Part shown: piece by piece, positions 43,508 to 51,652 of the stretch
Layout: each line of letters opens with the position of its first letter
Position numbering within the stretch: the stretch's first letter is position 1
DNA from: Candidatus Binataceae bacterium
GTDB taxonomy: Bacteria; Desulfobacterota; Binatia; Binatales; Binataceae
NCBI GenBank assembly: GCA_035508495.1
Contig: DATJMX010000032.1
Coordinates: forward strand, 1 to 64,000
Direction of reading: 5' to 3'
DNA: 64,000 nt
Position numbers and translations under genes: made by a program
Notes under the pieces: generated by a model
The model's input: only the letters and a program-made list of their open reading frames with translations
What the model was told of the DNA's origin: nothing
Databases searched by the model: none

Positions 43508-43762
43508 ATGACAAAAACCGAATTGCTGCAGGAGCTCTACTTCATCGAGCATGGCGGGCGGCGCGGCGACGCCGACCACGCTGCGCGCCTCGCGAACTAT
43601 GAGGCGTTCCTCGCGCAACAGGGCATGTCGCAGGAGGAGGTTATCGATCTCCTGCTGCTCACTACGACGGCCGCGCTGATGCATCTGCCCAACGCGAGCC
43701 CCGAGCCGCTCGCCGATCAAGTAAAGACGCTGCTCCTGACGCTCAACAATCGCGCGAAGTAA
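43508..43762 (+). CDS. Small helical protein of unknown function
   Basis: 84 residues beginning TKTELLQELYFIEHGGRRGD, then LANYEAFLAQQGMSQEEVID, all predicted helix, and a hydrophobic LLLLTTTAALMHL. No known domain. It starts 23 bases after the mini P-II gene on the same strand, and the two may be co-transcribed. Confidence 0.55.
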   Translation: MTKTELLQELYFIEHGGRRGDADHAARLANYEAFLAQQGMSQEEVIDLLLLTTTAALMHLPNASPEPLADQVKTLLLTLNNRAK

Positions 43763-43942
43763 AATCGTCTCACCGCCGATCCTCTTTTTTCCGCACGTTT
43801 AAAATCGTTGGCTGCCATCCAATGATTCAATAGTCGTTGTGACAAAGAGTGATGTTCAAATTGACTCATGGGTCAGTGAGGCTCGCGTCTTTGCCCGCTG
43901 CCGATTGCCCCGGAGTCTTCTCCGCGCCGTCCGTTCAGCTTC

Positions 43943-44977
43943 CTACTGCCGGTATCCCTGGATTGTCACTACTGCTGTTGCGCCCATTCGGAACGGATTG
44001 TTGGCGTCGCGCTCGTCAAGAATGACTCGCACCGGGAAGCGCTGCGATAACCGCACCCAGTTGAGCGTCGGCTCGACCTGCGGCAGGCCTTCGATCGACG
44101 CGCCGTTGGCCTGGTAGAGCGCCCATCCCACGCCCTGCACGTGGCCGCGGAAGCGGCGGCTCGGATAGGCGAGCAGAAACACGTCGGCGGTCATCCCGGG
44201 CTTGATGTGCGAGAGGAAGTTCTCGCGGAAGTTCGCGATCACGTACCAGGTGCGGTTATCGACCATCGCCAGTACGTCGCGTCCTTCGTTGGCATACTGG
44301 CCGACAGCGATATTGAGATTGGTGATATAGCCGTCAAAGGGCGCCTTCACGTAGCAGTACTCGACGTTCAGTTTTGCGTCGGCGACCTCGGCCTCCGCGG
44401 ACTTGAGGCGCGCGTTGATGTCGCCGTACTTGCCGAGCTGATTCTGCGCGCGCTTGACCTCCGACTGCGCGTTGCGCACGCCTGCCTCCTCGGCTTCGAC
44501 GCGCGAGCGCGCGTTGAAGACATCGTTGGCGGTCACGTAATGCTTGGCGAGCAGCGGCTCGATGCGATTCAGATATTGCCGCGCGTAGGCCGCATCGGCC
44601 TCGCGCCGCTTCTGCTCGGCACCCGCGGCATGAATCGCATTCTCGTAGGCGTCGATATCGAGCTCCGTCAGCTTGAGCTGGGCCTCGAGCTTGTCGAGCG
44701 TGTCCTGGTAGGGCCGCGGATCGACCTCGAACAGCAGGTCGCCCTTGCGCACGAGCTGATTATCGACCACCGGCAGCTCGACGATCGGCCCGCTCACGTG
44801 CGGAGCGATTCCCACCGTGTTGGCGCGCACGTATGCGTCGTCGGTGCGCGGATAGACGTAGTACTGGCGCGTCACGTAAAGCAGGACGACGATTGCGGCC
44901 ACGATAATCGCCGCGCTCAGCAGCAACCCGATCGCGCGCAAGACGGGGTTGTCGTTAGCTTCCGAGTCGGGCGGCAT
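43943..44977 (-). CDS. HlyD/EmrA-type membrane fusion protein
   Basis: 344 residues: one N-terminal helix (LLLSAAIIVAAIVVLLYVTR), a biotinyl-lipoyl-like segment (RANTVGIAPHVSGPIVELPV, VVDNQLVRKGDLLFEVDPRP), a coiled coil around SRVEEAEAGVRNAQSEVKRA, the second lipoyl half (YVKAPFDGYITNLNIAVGQY) and a beta-barrel. It links an inner-membrane pump to an outer-membrane channel. Six bases downstream of the YtcA-like gene; the TolC-like gene is divergent 380 bases away. MdtN is the closest described arrangement. Confidence 0.88.
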   Translation of the reverse strand: MPPDSEANDNPVLRAIGLLLSAAIIVAAIVVLLYVTRQYYVYPRTDDAYVRANTVGIAPHVSGPIVELPVVDNQLVRKGDLLFEVDPRPYQDTLDKLEAQLKLTELDIDAYENAIHAAGAEQKRREADAAYARQYLNRIEPLLAKHYVTANDVFNARSRVEAEEAGVRNAQSEVKRAQNQLGKYGDINARLKSAEAEVADAKLNVEYCYVKAPFDGYITNLNIAVGQYANEGRDVLAMVDNRTWYVIANFRENFLSHIKPGMTADVFLLAYPSRRFRGHVQGVGWALYQANGASIEGLPQVEPTLNWVRLSQRFPVRVILDERDANNPFRMGATAVVTIQGYRQ

Positions 44978-44983
44978 CTGCTA

Positions 44984-45256
44984 TCAAATCCGGTTGAAGA
45001 AAATCAGGTAAACGATGCATGACATCAGTGTGCCGAGGCTCAGGTAAACGATCGGCAGCGGCCAGAGATAGCGCTCGATTCGCAACAGCACGAAGATCGG
45101 CCGAACCAGGATCGCGAGGATCGCGCCCGCGATCGCCGACACCAGCCAGCTCGGAAAGTTGGCACCGGCGATGTTGACGATCGGATCGCAGCCCGAGGCG
45201 GCGCTGACGAGTACCGCTATCGAGGCGAACCTCGTGAAGATTCGTCCGGTCTTCAT
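44984..45256 (-). CDS. YtcA-family small membrane lipoprotein
   Basis: 90 residues: lipoprotein signal ending SAASGCDPIVNIAGANFPSW, a segment typical of YtcA proteins, then two transmembrane helices (AIAGAILAILVRPIFVLL and IVYLSLGTLMSCIVYLIFF). In E. coli YtcA is encoded with the MdtNOP efflux system, and here it precedes the HlyD-type gene by six bases, so it is probably an accessory of that pump. Its biochemical role is unknown. Confidence 0.82.
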   Translation of the reverse strand: MKTGRIFTRFASIAVLVSAASGCDPIVNIAGANFPSWLVSAIAGAILAILVRPIFVLLRIERYLWPLPIVYLSLGTLMSCIVYLIFFNRI

Positions 45257-45358
45257 TGCTTAAAAATCGCTCAGAGCGATTGTCCCTGAGCATCCCGCCA
45301 GATTCAATTAGGCGGGGCTTAGATTGACCGCCAGGAAACGCGCGACGGAGGCGCGGGG

Positions 45359-46858
45359 ATGATGCGCAAGAAGCCAACTGGACGCCGCTCACGATGCGCA
45401 CGAGTTTCGGCCGCTGCGATCACGATGATGTTCGCGGGATGCACCTACTTTGCGCAGGCGCCGGAAATCGCGCCGAATCGCTATGCGCCGCCGCAGCCGA
45501 ACGAAACGTGGTCGCCGCCGACGAAGACCGCGAGCGAATTCGTCGCACCTGCCGGCGACCGCGCGCCCGCGCACGTGCCGATCGCGCCAGCGGAGGCATC
45601 AGTGCGCACTTACGATCTGCCGCAGCTAATCGACGTGTCGCTCACCAATAATCCCGGCACGCGCCAGGCGTGGGAGCGTGCGCGCGCTGCGGCTGCAGCC
45701 TACGGCGCGTCGCGCGCGCCGTACTATCCGAAGTTATCGACGCAGACACGCGCCGGCTACACGCGGCAGATCGTCGAGCTGCCGGGCCAGGTCGGCGCAT
45801 TCAAGCAGTGGGAATCCGAGCCGGTGCTGCGGCTCACCTACACGCTGATAGATTTCGGGCGCCGCGACGCCGACGATGAAATCGCACGCGAGCAGTTGGC
45901 GGCCTCGAATTTCAGCTTCAATCGCGAATTGCAGACCGTCGTTTTCGCGACGCAGCAGGCGTTTTATGCGCTAGCCGCCGCCAAAGCCGGCGTGACCGCC
46001 GCCGAGCAGAACCTCGAGCTGGCCAGGACCGACGATGACGCCGTGCAGAAGCGCGTCGATCTCGGTCTGGCGACGCAGCCGGAGCTGCTGCTCGCGCGCG
46101 AGCGCGTAGCGCAGTCGGAATTCGATCTTGCCAACGCTCAACTTCTCGTGCACGAGGGGCAGGCGAGCATGGCGCTGGCGATCGGCGTCGCCGCCAACGC
46201 TCCATTCGATGTCGAAAGCCTCGAACGGCAACCGGTGCCCAAAACACTCGGCGCCCAGGTTGACGAATTGATCGCGCGCGCCGTGCGCGCGCGGCCCGAC
46301 CTCGCCTCACAGGTCGCCTCGCTGAACGCCAGCCAGGCGGGAATCACGCGAGCGCGCGCCGAGTTCTATCCCTACGTCACCGGGCTGGCCGAATATGGCG
46401 AGCAGACGTGGAATTTCAGGTTCGTCAGTCCTCCATCGATCACGACCAATCAGCCGCAATACACCGCGGGATTCTCACTCAACTGGGACATCTTCACGGG
46501 CTTTCAGCGTCTCAACAATCTGAAGCAGGCCAAGGCCAACACTGCGGAGGCTGCTGCTACATTGCAATCGAGTGAGCTCGCCGCGATCGCCGATGTATGG
46601 CGCGCATACTATGAGTTCGAATCCACGCTGAAGAAGTATGCATATGCGGAAGCGCTATTAGCCGCGACGCAGGAAGCATATAACGCCAACCTCGATACAT
46701 ATCGGCAAGGCCTCAGCACGATTGTCGAGTTGTTAACCGCGGATCGCGACCTGGCGAACGCGCGCTACACTATGATCCAGAGCACCGCCGATTTGCTGAC
46801 ATCCTCGGCAGCGGTCGCATATGCAGTCGGAGCGATCGAAATGCCTCGGCATCACTAG
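45359..46858 (+). CDS. TolC/OEP-type outer-membrane efflux lipoprotein (NodT-like)
   Basis: 499 residues with a lipobox (ITMMFAGC), Pro-rich linker (YAPPQPNETWSPPTK), then two outer membrane efflux repeats with long coiled coils (AAAKAGVTAAEQNLELARTD and FLARVQ-like region ARPDLASQVASLNASQAGIT). It forms the trimeric outer-membrane duct for the divergent HlyD/YtcA genes; MdtP is the closest described arrangement. Either ATG 45359 or 45362 may be used. Confidence 0.87.
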   Translation: MMRKKPTGRRSRCARVSAAAITMMFAGCTYFAQAPEIAPNRYAPPQPNETWSPPTKTASEFVAPAGDRAPAHVPIAPAEASVRTYDLPQLIDVSLTNNPGTRQAWERARAAAAAYGASRAPYYPKLSTQTRAGYTRQIVELPGQVGAFKQWESEPVLRLTYTLIDFGRRDADDEIAREQLAASNFSFNRELQTVVFATQQAFYALAAAKAGVTAAEQNLELARTDDDAVQKRVDLGLATQPELLLARERVAQSEFDLANAQLLVHEGQASMALAIGVAANAPFDVESLERQPVPKTLGAQVDELIARAVRARPDLASQVASLNASQAGITRARAEFYPYVTGLAEYGEQTWNFRFVSPPSITTNQPQYTAGFSLNWDIFTGFQRLNNLKQAKANTAEAAATLQSSELAAIADVWRAYYEFESTLKKYAYAEALLAATQEAYNANLDTYRQGLSTIVELLTADRDLANARYTMIQSTADLLTSSAAVAYAVGAIEMPRHH

Positions 46859-47303
46859 TTTTTGGCTACTCAGGCCGCGACTTGGTCCGCGATGTACTGA
46901 AATATGTCAGGCCAGGATTCCGGCCGGATGCCGAGTTTGCTGCCGATGCGCACGATCACGATCCTGTTGCGCGGTGCAGTTTACGCACGTTTCGGGATCT
47001 GACCGGACTCAGGGCTGCTACAAGCAATAACGAAGCGGCGGAACGTGGTCCGCAAATATCAATGCAATAGCAAGTTGCGTCCCGATGGAATCAACTCACT
47101 ATCTGCGAGCGGTGAGACTATAGCTACTACGTCCCCGCCTCGAAGAATCACCGCCTGACCCATAAGAGTCAACGACATATTTTTTCGACTATGCCTTCTC
47201 GATCGGGAACCTTAATAGCCACTCCGCGGTTGATGAGTACGTGGCGCGCATTCGCGCGCCGACCATAACTAAATCTGACCCGATACGGGAGGAACCGACG
47301 GCC
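46859..47303. other. Intergenic stretch with one palindrome
   Basis: 445 bases without a gene I can support; short frames here lack ribosome-binding sites and familiar motifs. The only structure seen is the palindrome GGCGCGC-ATTC-GCGCGCC at 47243-47260, about 45 bases before the TIGR03118 gene, which could be an operator or a short RNA hairpin. Confidence 0.5.
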
Positions 47304-48464
47304 ATGAAAGGATTACTCAATGGCACGCTGAAGAAGACGTGTGCCGCGCTCGCGGTGTCGGCGATCGCCTTGACGGCATCGAATGCACTCGCGCTGCCGC
47401 AACTCTTTTACAATTCCAGCAATCTCGTCTCCGACGAGCCGGGCGTTGCGCCGGTGACGGATCCCAAGCTGGTCAACGCCTGGGGCATCTCATTCATCGC
47501 GGGCAGCGGCAACACGGCTGGCTCGCCATTCTGGATCAGCGACAACAATTCAGGATTCTCGACGCTATACGACGGAACTGGCGCGATCTTCGATATTCCG
47601 ATGACGATGATTCCGTTCTTCGTCACGATTCCACTGCCCACTGGCGTGATGCCGCCGCCGCCCGCCGCGCCAACCGGGATGGTCTCCAACACCGGTACAG
47701 CATTCTGCGGTGATCTTTTTATCTTCGATACCGAGGATGGCACGCTATCGGGCTGGCAACTCGCGGACGGCCTGAATGCGATGCTCAGGGTCGACAATTC
47801 AGAGGTACCTGATACCGCTGACGGCGCGGTGTACAAAGGCCTCGAGATGGCGACGCCGAAGAGTGGAATCCCGACGCTTTATGCCACCGACTTTCGCCAC
47901 GGCACGATCGACACCTTTCAGACCAATACCAGCGGCCAAACCTGTCAGTACGAGCAGGTCAGTCTGAAAGGAAACTTCAGCGACCCGACATTGCCGAAGG
48001 GTTACGCTCCATTCAACGTCAAGTTGATCGGCGGTAAGCTCTACGTCACGTATGCGCTGCAGGATGCGGCCCGGCACGACGACGTGCCCGGATTGGGGCG
48101 CGGCTTTGTCGATATCTTCGACACCGACGGTGATTTCGAGCGGCGCTTCGCCGCGCGCGGCGCATTGAACGCGCCGTGGGGTTTGTCGATGGCGCCCAAT
48201 AACTTCGGAATCGTTACCGGCCAATTGCTGGTCGGAAACTTTGGCGACGGTCGTATCAATGTGTTTACACCCGGTCTTGGAATTCCGCTGGGACAACTCC
48301 GGACGCGCGACAAGTTCGCGGTTCGTCCGCTCGTGATCGACGGCCTGTGGTCGCTGATCAATGGAACCGGCGCGCTGAATGCTCCGAACAACAGCCTCTA
48401 TTTCACCGCCGGTCCGGACGGCGAGAGTCACGGATTGTTCGGAACGATTACACCTGGTTTCTAG
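47304..48464 (+). CDS. TIGR03118-family exported protein
   Basis: 386 residues from ATG 47304, with GGGAGGAACC upstream. Signal peptide (CAALAVSAIALTASNALA), then the family opening NLVSDEPGVAPVTDPKLVNA, WGISFIAGSG and FWISDNNSGFSTLYDG. The body is a beta-propeller-like repeat ending GPDGESHGLFGTI. The family is widespread in soil bacteria, exported, and of unknown function. Monocistronic, followed by a terminator. Confidence 0.85.
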   Translation: MKGLLNGTLKKTCAALAVSAIALTASNALALPQLFYNSSNLVSDEPGVAPVTDPKLVNAWGISFIAGSGNTAGSPFWISDNNSGFSTLYDGTGAIFDIPMTMIPFFVTIPLPTGVMPPPPAAPTGMVSNTGTAFCGDLFIFDTEDGTLSGWQLADGLNAMLRVDNSEVPDTADGAVYKGLEMATPKSGIPTLYATDFRHGTIDTFQTNTSGQTCQYEQVSLKGNFSDPTLPKGYAPFNVKLIGGKLYVTYALQDAARHDDVPGLGRGFVDIFDTDGDFERRFAARGALNAPWGLSMAPNNFGIVTGQLLVGNFGDGRINVFTPGLGIPLGQLRTRDKFAVRPLVIDGLWSLINGTGALNAPNNSLYFTAGPDGESHGLFGTITPGF

Positions 48465-48508
48465 GCCGGCCCCGTCGCCGACACGATACGAGCCCTTCCC
48501 CCCCGAGC

Positions 48509-48550
48509 ACGGGCTGTGCGGACCGACTCCCCCGCGCGGCCCGTTTTTTT
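48509..48550 (+). terminator. Intrinsic terminator after the TIGR03118 gene
   Basis: ACGGGC-TGTGCG ... CGCGCG-GCCCGT followed by seven T, about 45 bases after the stop codon; it reaches the end of the convergent PPOX gene. Confidence 0.7.
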
Positions 48551-49170
48551 CAGAGGTTCTCGCGATAGTCGCGCTCGATAGCTTCGTCGATCTTCTGCGC
48601 CAGATCGTCGCCCTTGCCCGCCCGCTGCGCGAATTGCTTGCCGAAGGAAACTTTGAGCGGATGCCACGTCTCGGGCTTCCACAGTTGCGATCTTATGAAC
48701 GCCTTCGCGCAGTGGAAGAAGCATTCGTGGATTTTCACCCGAATCGCGAGGATCGCCGGCGCGCCACGCGCCGTCAGCAGCTCGCATACTTTGGGATCCG
48801 ACGTCAGCTCGGCGGCGCCATTGATACGCAGCGTCTCGTTGGTGCCGGGAGTCAGGAAGATCAGCCCGACCCGCGGATTCTCCAGGATATTGAGGTAGCC
48901 GAACGCGAGCTTGTTGCCCTTGCGCTCCGGAATCAGCAACGTGCGTGAGTCTTCGATCGCGATAAAGCCAGGATGGTCGCCCTTGGGCGAGGCGTCCTGA
49001 TTGCCTTCGCGATCTGCCGTCGCGAGCACGATGAATGGCGAGCGTTGGACGAAGTCCGTCGCGGCCTCGTCGAGCTCGCTCAGCACTTTGCTCTTCGTCG
49101 CCGGAGACGGATTGCCGAGGATCGCGCGCAGCTGCTCTTCGTTCGTGATTCGATGATCGTTGGTTTGCAT
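48550..49170 (-). CDS. PPOX-family flavoprotein (MSMEG_1061-type)
   Basis: 206 residues. FMN-binding split barrel with PFIVLATADREGNQDASPKG and LIPERKGNKLAFGYLNILEN, then RVGLIFLTPGTNETLRINGA, and a C-terminal KIHECFFHCAKAFIRSQLW that is the family signature. Such proteins use FMN, haem or F420 as cofactor and are usually annotated as pyridoxamine-phosphate-oxidase-like without that activity. First of three same-strand small genes by position (with RidA and a second PPOX). Confidence 0.88.
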   Translation of the reverse strand: MQTNDHRITNEEQLRAILGNPSPATKSKVLSELDEAATDFVQRSPFIVLATADREGNQDASPKGDHPGFIAIEDSRTLLIPERKGNKLAFGYLNILENPRVGLIFLTPGTNETLRINGAAELTSDPKVCELLTARGAPAILAIRVKIHECFFHCAKAFIRSQLWKPETWHPLKVSFGKQFAQRAGKGDDLAQKIDEAIERDYRENL

Positions 49171-49188
49171 CTTCGGAGCTCTCGATTG

Positions 49189-49584
49189 CTAGCCGCGCAT
49201 CCGCGCGATCACTTTGACTTCGACGAGGCCGCCCGGCACCGCCAGCTCGGTGATCCCGATCGCCGTCCACGCCGGGTATGGCTCGCTCACGTAGCGATCC
49301 TTCACCTTCATGAAACTGCGCATGTTCGCCTGCAGGCCGACATGAAACGAGGTGATATCGACCACGTCGCGGAACGAAAGCCCGGCCGTCTCGAGCACCG
49401 CCTTGACGCCCTCGAAGGCTTGCGTGAACTGCGTCTCCGGATCGGACGAGACTTTGCCGTCGGGTCCCATGCCGATGACGCCGGAACAATAAAGATGATC
49501 CCTGTCCTTTACCGCGGGCGCGAAATGAAAATTGTTGTAGAGGATTTCCTGGCCCTTGGGTACTACGACGTCATTCTTTTCCAT
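49189..49584 (-). CDS. RidA-family (YjgF/Rid) protein
   Basis: 131 residues. Rid fold with YCSGVIGMGPDGKVSSDPET, VKAVLETAGLSFRDVVDITS and the C-terminal LAVPGGLVEVKVIARM. The conserved Arg of RidA that binds imine substrates is absent in the usual G-x-R-x-x-V context (here EVKVIARMRG has Arg later), so it may belong to another Rid subgroup. Deaminates reactive enamines/imines or has a related hydrolase role. Gap to the neighbouring PPOX gene is 24 bases. Confidence 0.85.
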   Translation of the reverse strand: MEKNDVVVPKGQEILYNNFHFAPAVKDRDHLYCSGVIGMGPDGKVSSDPETQFTQAFEGVKAVLETAGLSFRDVVDITSFHVGLQANMRSFMKVKDRYVSEPYPAWTAIGITELAVPGGLVEVKVIARMRG

Positions 49585-49608
49585 CGCGATCTTCTCCTGA
49601 CGTTGCGT

Positions 49609-50052
49609 TCAGAACTCGGCCTTGAATGACACCCGGTCTGCGCCCGCGTATGACACGCGCGCCGGCGTGATCTTGATCATGCGCAGGGTCGGATACTTGA
49701 AGAATGGCGCTTCGAAGGGCGCCTTGGCAAGGAACATCGTCTCGCATCGTTTCCACTCGTCGCTGTCGCGCGGCACTTCGTTTGCGATGCCATCGATTAT
49801 CGCGCGCGAGACGCGGAACGTCGTGATGTCGCCGGTCTCGCGATCATCCACCAGCACGGCGACCTTCGGCCGCGCCAGCACGTTGTTGTGCTTGAACGAT
49901 CCTTCGTTGAGGATGAACAGTATTTCGAGTGCGGCCGTTTCGCAGAAGGCTTGCATCGTGGCTGTCGGATACTCCTCGCCCTGCGTGACGAGGACGGCGA
50001 CCTTCTCCTTGGCGAGCAGGTTGGCGAGCATTTCGCGTTGCGCGGTGTCCAT
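49609..50052 (-). CDS. PPOX-family flavoprotein (split-barrel)
   Basis: 147 residues. AVLVTQGEEYPTATMQAFCE at the N-terminus, LFILNEGSFKHNNVLARPKV and AVLVDDRETGDITTFRVSRA fit the FMN-binding split barrel of the pyridoxamine-phosphate-oxidase superfamily. No specific subfamily. Precedes RidA by 24 bases on the same strand; the three genes probably form an operon of small redox/detoxification proteins. Confidence 0.82.
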   Translation of the reverse strand: MDTAQREMLANLLAKEKVAVLVTQGEEYPTATMQAFCETAALEILFILNEGSFKHNNVLARPKVAVLVDDRETGDITTFRVSRAIIDGIANEVPRDSDEWKRCETMFLAKAPFEAPFFKYPTLRMIKITPARVSYAGADRVSFKAEF

Positions 50053-50189
50053 CGGAGCTTTCCTCCACCAGCCGGATGCATCGCAACATCTACCAGCCGC
50101 ACGTTGCGCATGCGAGAAGGCGGCCCGGTTGGCAATTGACGCATAATGGTCACCATGCGACGGTCGGTCGGAGATGAAAGGGATTTCTG

Positions 50190-51491
50190 ATGAACCGCGA
50201 TGAACGAGGACTCGCCGTCACTAACGGCTCGGGCGATGCGGTGCGGGCGATCAACAACTACGCTCGCGAGGTCGTCTCGCTCGGCACGAAGGTCGGTGAC
50301 GTGATTGGCGCTGCCAATGCGGCACCCGAATGCCCACTGCTCCAGGCCTACGCCGCATCATCATATCTCTATACTCAGTCGCTGAGGCAGGGGGCCGGCG
50401 CCGAACCGTATCTCACGCGAGCCGAAGCGCGCCTGGGCGAAGTCTCGGAGCGCGAGCGAATCATTATTCAGTCAGTGCGAGCGGGCCTCGGCGGCGATTT
50501 TCAGCGCGCGCTTTCCGGCTACGAGCAGATCGCCAGCCGCTGGCCAGCCGACATGGTTGCGGCCAAGCTCGCCGAGTTCCATTGCTTCGAGACCGGCGAA
50601 ACTGATCGGCAACTCAAGGTGATGCGCAAGGCAGCTGAAGCGAATCCCAGCAACAGCCACGTGCTTGCGATGTATGCGTTCGCGCTCGAGCTGAGCGAGA
50701 TGCGCGACGAAGCCGAGCGGGTCGCGCGCCGCGCGCTCGAGATCGATCCGCTCACGATGTGGGCGCAGCACTGCCTCGCGCACGTATTCTCGGGCGAGTC
50801 GCGAGTCGAGGAGGGAATCGCCGCGCTGCACGGCTTCGCGCCGACCTGGGAACGCTTCAGCCATTACACGGTCGCGCACAACTCGTTTCATCTCGGAGCC
50901 TTGCTGCTCGACAACCGCGACTTCGATCATGTCCGCGAGCTCTATCGCGTGAAGATCTGGGGTTTCGATCGCGATGCGATCGTCGAGCTGACCGATTCGA
51001 TTCTGATGCTCTGGTATATCGAGCTCGCTGGCGGCCGGGTCGAAGAGGAATGGCGCGAAATCGCGCCGCATCTACGCGAGCGCGTCAGCGAGCACGTCTT
51101 TCCGTTCCTCAAAACGATCTTCCTGTACGCCCTCGCGCGCGCCGGCGAGCGCGAAGTGGTCGCCGATGCGCTCGACTCGATGCAGCGGCACGCGGACGCG
51201 CAGACGGGCGGCCTAAGAAAAGTCTGGAAGGAGATCGGGATGCCGCTCGCGCGCGGATGCGTCGCGTTCGCCTACGGCGACTGGGATTTCGCGGCGGCCA
51301 CGCTCGCGCCGATCCTGCCCGAGGTCGCATGCGCTGGCGGCAGCGACGAACAGCGCGGCGTGTTTATCCAATCGCACATAGTCAGTCTGATTCGCGGCAA
51401 AAGTAGCGACTCTGCCCGCAACGCGATCGACAGCTACATTGCAGGCCGCCCGGTGACCGCGCTCGAGCGCCACTGGCTATCGGAAGTATGA
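50190..51491 (+). CDS. Tetratricopeptide-repeat protein (StaR/TTC38-like)
   Basis: 433 residues, no signal peptide. Repeated helix pairs such as NPSNSHVLAMYAFALELSEM and DEAERVARRALEIDPLTMWA, then AQHCLAHVFSGESRVEEGIA, typical of the TTC38/StaR-like group. These soluble superhelices bind partner proteins or small molecules; several are associated with secondary metabolism, but no biosynthetic genes are nearby. Preceded by GAAAGGGATTTCTG with ATG at 50190. Monocistronic. Confidence 0.85.
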   Translation: MNRDERGLAVTNGSGDAVRAINNYAREVVSLGTKVGDVIGAANAAPECPLLQAYAASSYLYTQSLRQGAGAEPYLTRAEARLGEVSERERIIIQSVRAGLGGDFQRALSGYEQIASRWPADMVAAKLAEFHCFETGETDRQLKVMRKAAEANPSNSHVLAMYAFALELSEMRDEAERVARRALEIDPLTMWAQHCLAHVFSGESRVEEGIAALHGFAPTWERFSHYTVAHNSFHLGALLLDNRDFDHVRELYRVKIWGFDRDAIVELTDSILMLWYIELAGGRVEEEWREIAPHLRERVSEHVFPFLKTIFLYALARAGEREVVADALDSMQRHADAQTGGLRKVWKEIGMPLARGCVAFAYGDWDFAAATLAPILPEVACAGGSDEQRGVFIQSHIVSLIRGKSSDSARNAIDSYIAGRPVTALERHWLSEV

Positions 51492-51550
51492 GCTCTGCCT
51501 CTGTCCGGCCGTGATAACATCGTCAGTTCAGATCGCCGGCGTGTTCCGGT

Positions 51551-51652
51551 ACCCCTTCTCGACGCGGGAAGGGGTTAGGGGTTAGGTCGTTGTCTGATTG
51601 CCAGCGAGAAAACCGACCTAACCCTCTTTCGCTTCCCGCATCGGGAAGGGAA
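51551..51652. repeat. REP-like palindromic repeat pair overlapping a gene start
   Basis: ACCCCTTCTCGACGCGGGAAG (51551 on, continuing GGGTTAGGGGTTAGG) and the inverted CCTAACCCTCTTTCGCTTCC, then CGCATCGGGAAGGG. Resembles 24843-24973. The right arm lies inside the first codons of the following reading frame. Confidence 0.7.

Noticed and set aside
46821..47070. Short frames in the gap after the TolC-like gene.
   Set aside because: No ribosome-binding site, no familiar motif, composition like random GC-rich DNA.
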